Assembly: GCA_963697365.1 (NCBI GenBank)
Contig: CAVONT010000021.1
Location: 258,317-322,316 of the forward strand
Source: CAIXZV01 sp963697365
GTDB taxonomy: Bacteria; Chloroflexota; Limnocylindria; Limnocylindrales; CSP1-4
Reading direction: 5' to 3'
DNA length: 64,000 nucleotides
Positions 63,822-64,000 of this stretch are shown piece by piece. Positions within the stretch are counted from its first letter, which is position 1; the number at the start of each line of letters is the position of its first letter. The position numbers were made by a program, and so were the translations under genes. The notes under the pieces were generated by a model. The model was given only the letters and a program-made list of their open reading frames with translations, was not told the origin of the DNA and searched no databases.

Positions 63822-64000
63822 TCAGCGCCCGGACCGGGCGAGGGTGAGCGTCACGGTCTGGAGCCCGTCGGCGGCGTGGACGTCCATGCCGTCGACCATG
63901 TGGCGGATGAGGAACAGGCCCCAGCCACGCGGCTTCTGCTTGCCCTCGAGCTTGGGGACGAATGGAGCTGTCGGCATCAGCGCCAGCAGGGAGAGGGAAT
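63822..64000 (-). CDS. RsbW/SpoIIAB-like HATPase, C-terminal part
   Basis: The gene enters from the right edge and stops at TGA (63822-63824). The visible 58 residues contain the ATP-lid element KLEGKQKPRGWGLFLIRHMVDG with the G-x-G-L-x-L pattern (G2 box), and finish DVHAADGLQTVTLTLARSG. This is the end of a HATPase_c domain of an anti-sigma kinase or of a two-domain phosphatase/kinase. With two STAS antagonists downstream it completes a partner-switching module. The N terminus, including the N and G1 boxes, is outside the window. Confidence 0.75.
   Translation of the reverse strand, partial: SLSLLALMPTAPFVPKLEGKQKPRGWGLFLIRHMVDGMDVHAADGLQTVTLTLARSGR

Overview
The window is a single GC-rich (about 70%) bacterial stretch from an environmental genome. 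It carries no rRNA, tRNA or universal protein marker that would fix the taxon. A Chloroflexota lineage is my best guess, from gene content and style: GTG starts, ATGA/GTGA overlaps, a Ycf45-type ATPase beside pdxST, and a Haliangium-type microcompartment shell set. This is inference; Actinomycetota or another GC-rich phylum is not excluded. Many otherwise convincing genes are broken by single-base indels, mostly +1 insertions, with the protein continuing in the next frame. I treat these as probable long-read consensus errors and annotate such genes at full length, saying so in each entry.

Layout. 1-5.5 kb: end of a JAMM-type metallopeptidase, a small membrane protein, an XRE regulator, a tandem universal stress protein, a NarL-type two-component pair and a GRAM-like protein, with three 18-bp palindromes between genes. 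5.8-15.1 kb: a roughly 2000-residue secreted multicopper oxidase, a secreted protein with a caspase-like His/Cys pair, and a membrane-anchored degenerate GGDEF protein. 15.2-24.7 kb (minus strand): nucleoside hydrolase, DUF885 protein, endonuclease III, a VapBC-like module, then glycerate kinase, a USP-USP-GpgS fusion, a second glycosyltransferase and a DNA-ligase-like protein that has lost its catalytic Lys and Asp. 24.8-36.5 kb: MFS transporter, galE, a TPR protein with a 19-copy hexapeptide repeat, cca, HNH nuclease, FAD oxidase, GlxA-type regulator, two membrane proteins, a B12-binding radical SAM protein and a methyltransferase-MOSC fusion.

36.6-43.3 kb is the most coherent system: a bacterial microcompartment operon transcribed leftward in the order SorC regulator, RpiB-like isomerase, DeoC aldolase, BMC-T (double-layer type), BMC-H, BMC-P, acylating aldehyde dehydrogenase, BMC-T, BMC-P, BMC-P. 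DeoC would make acetaldehyde and glyceraldehyde 3-phosphate from deoxyribose 5-phosphate, and the dehydrogenase would trap the acetaldehyde as acetyl-CoA. No phosphotransacylase, alcohol dehydrogenase or kinase is present here. A TTGACA promoter and two operator-like half-palindromes 21 bp apart precede the regulator.

43.3-64 kb: deazaflavin-type nitroreductase, a cluster of a second palindrome family, serine hydrolase, lipoprotein, GbsR-type regulator, a large secreted subtilase, pdxS-pdxT-GNAT-Ycf45/R3H ATPase, a second VapBC-like module, a phospholipid gene set (acyltransferase, cdsA, CDP-alcohol phosphatidyltransferase), a third VapBC-like module with a probable leaderless promoter, a membrane protein, a carotenoid-desaturase-like oxidoreductase, and a STAS-STAS-HATPase partner-switching set cut by the window edge.
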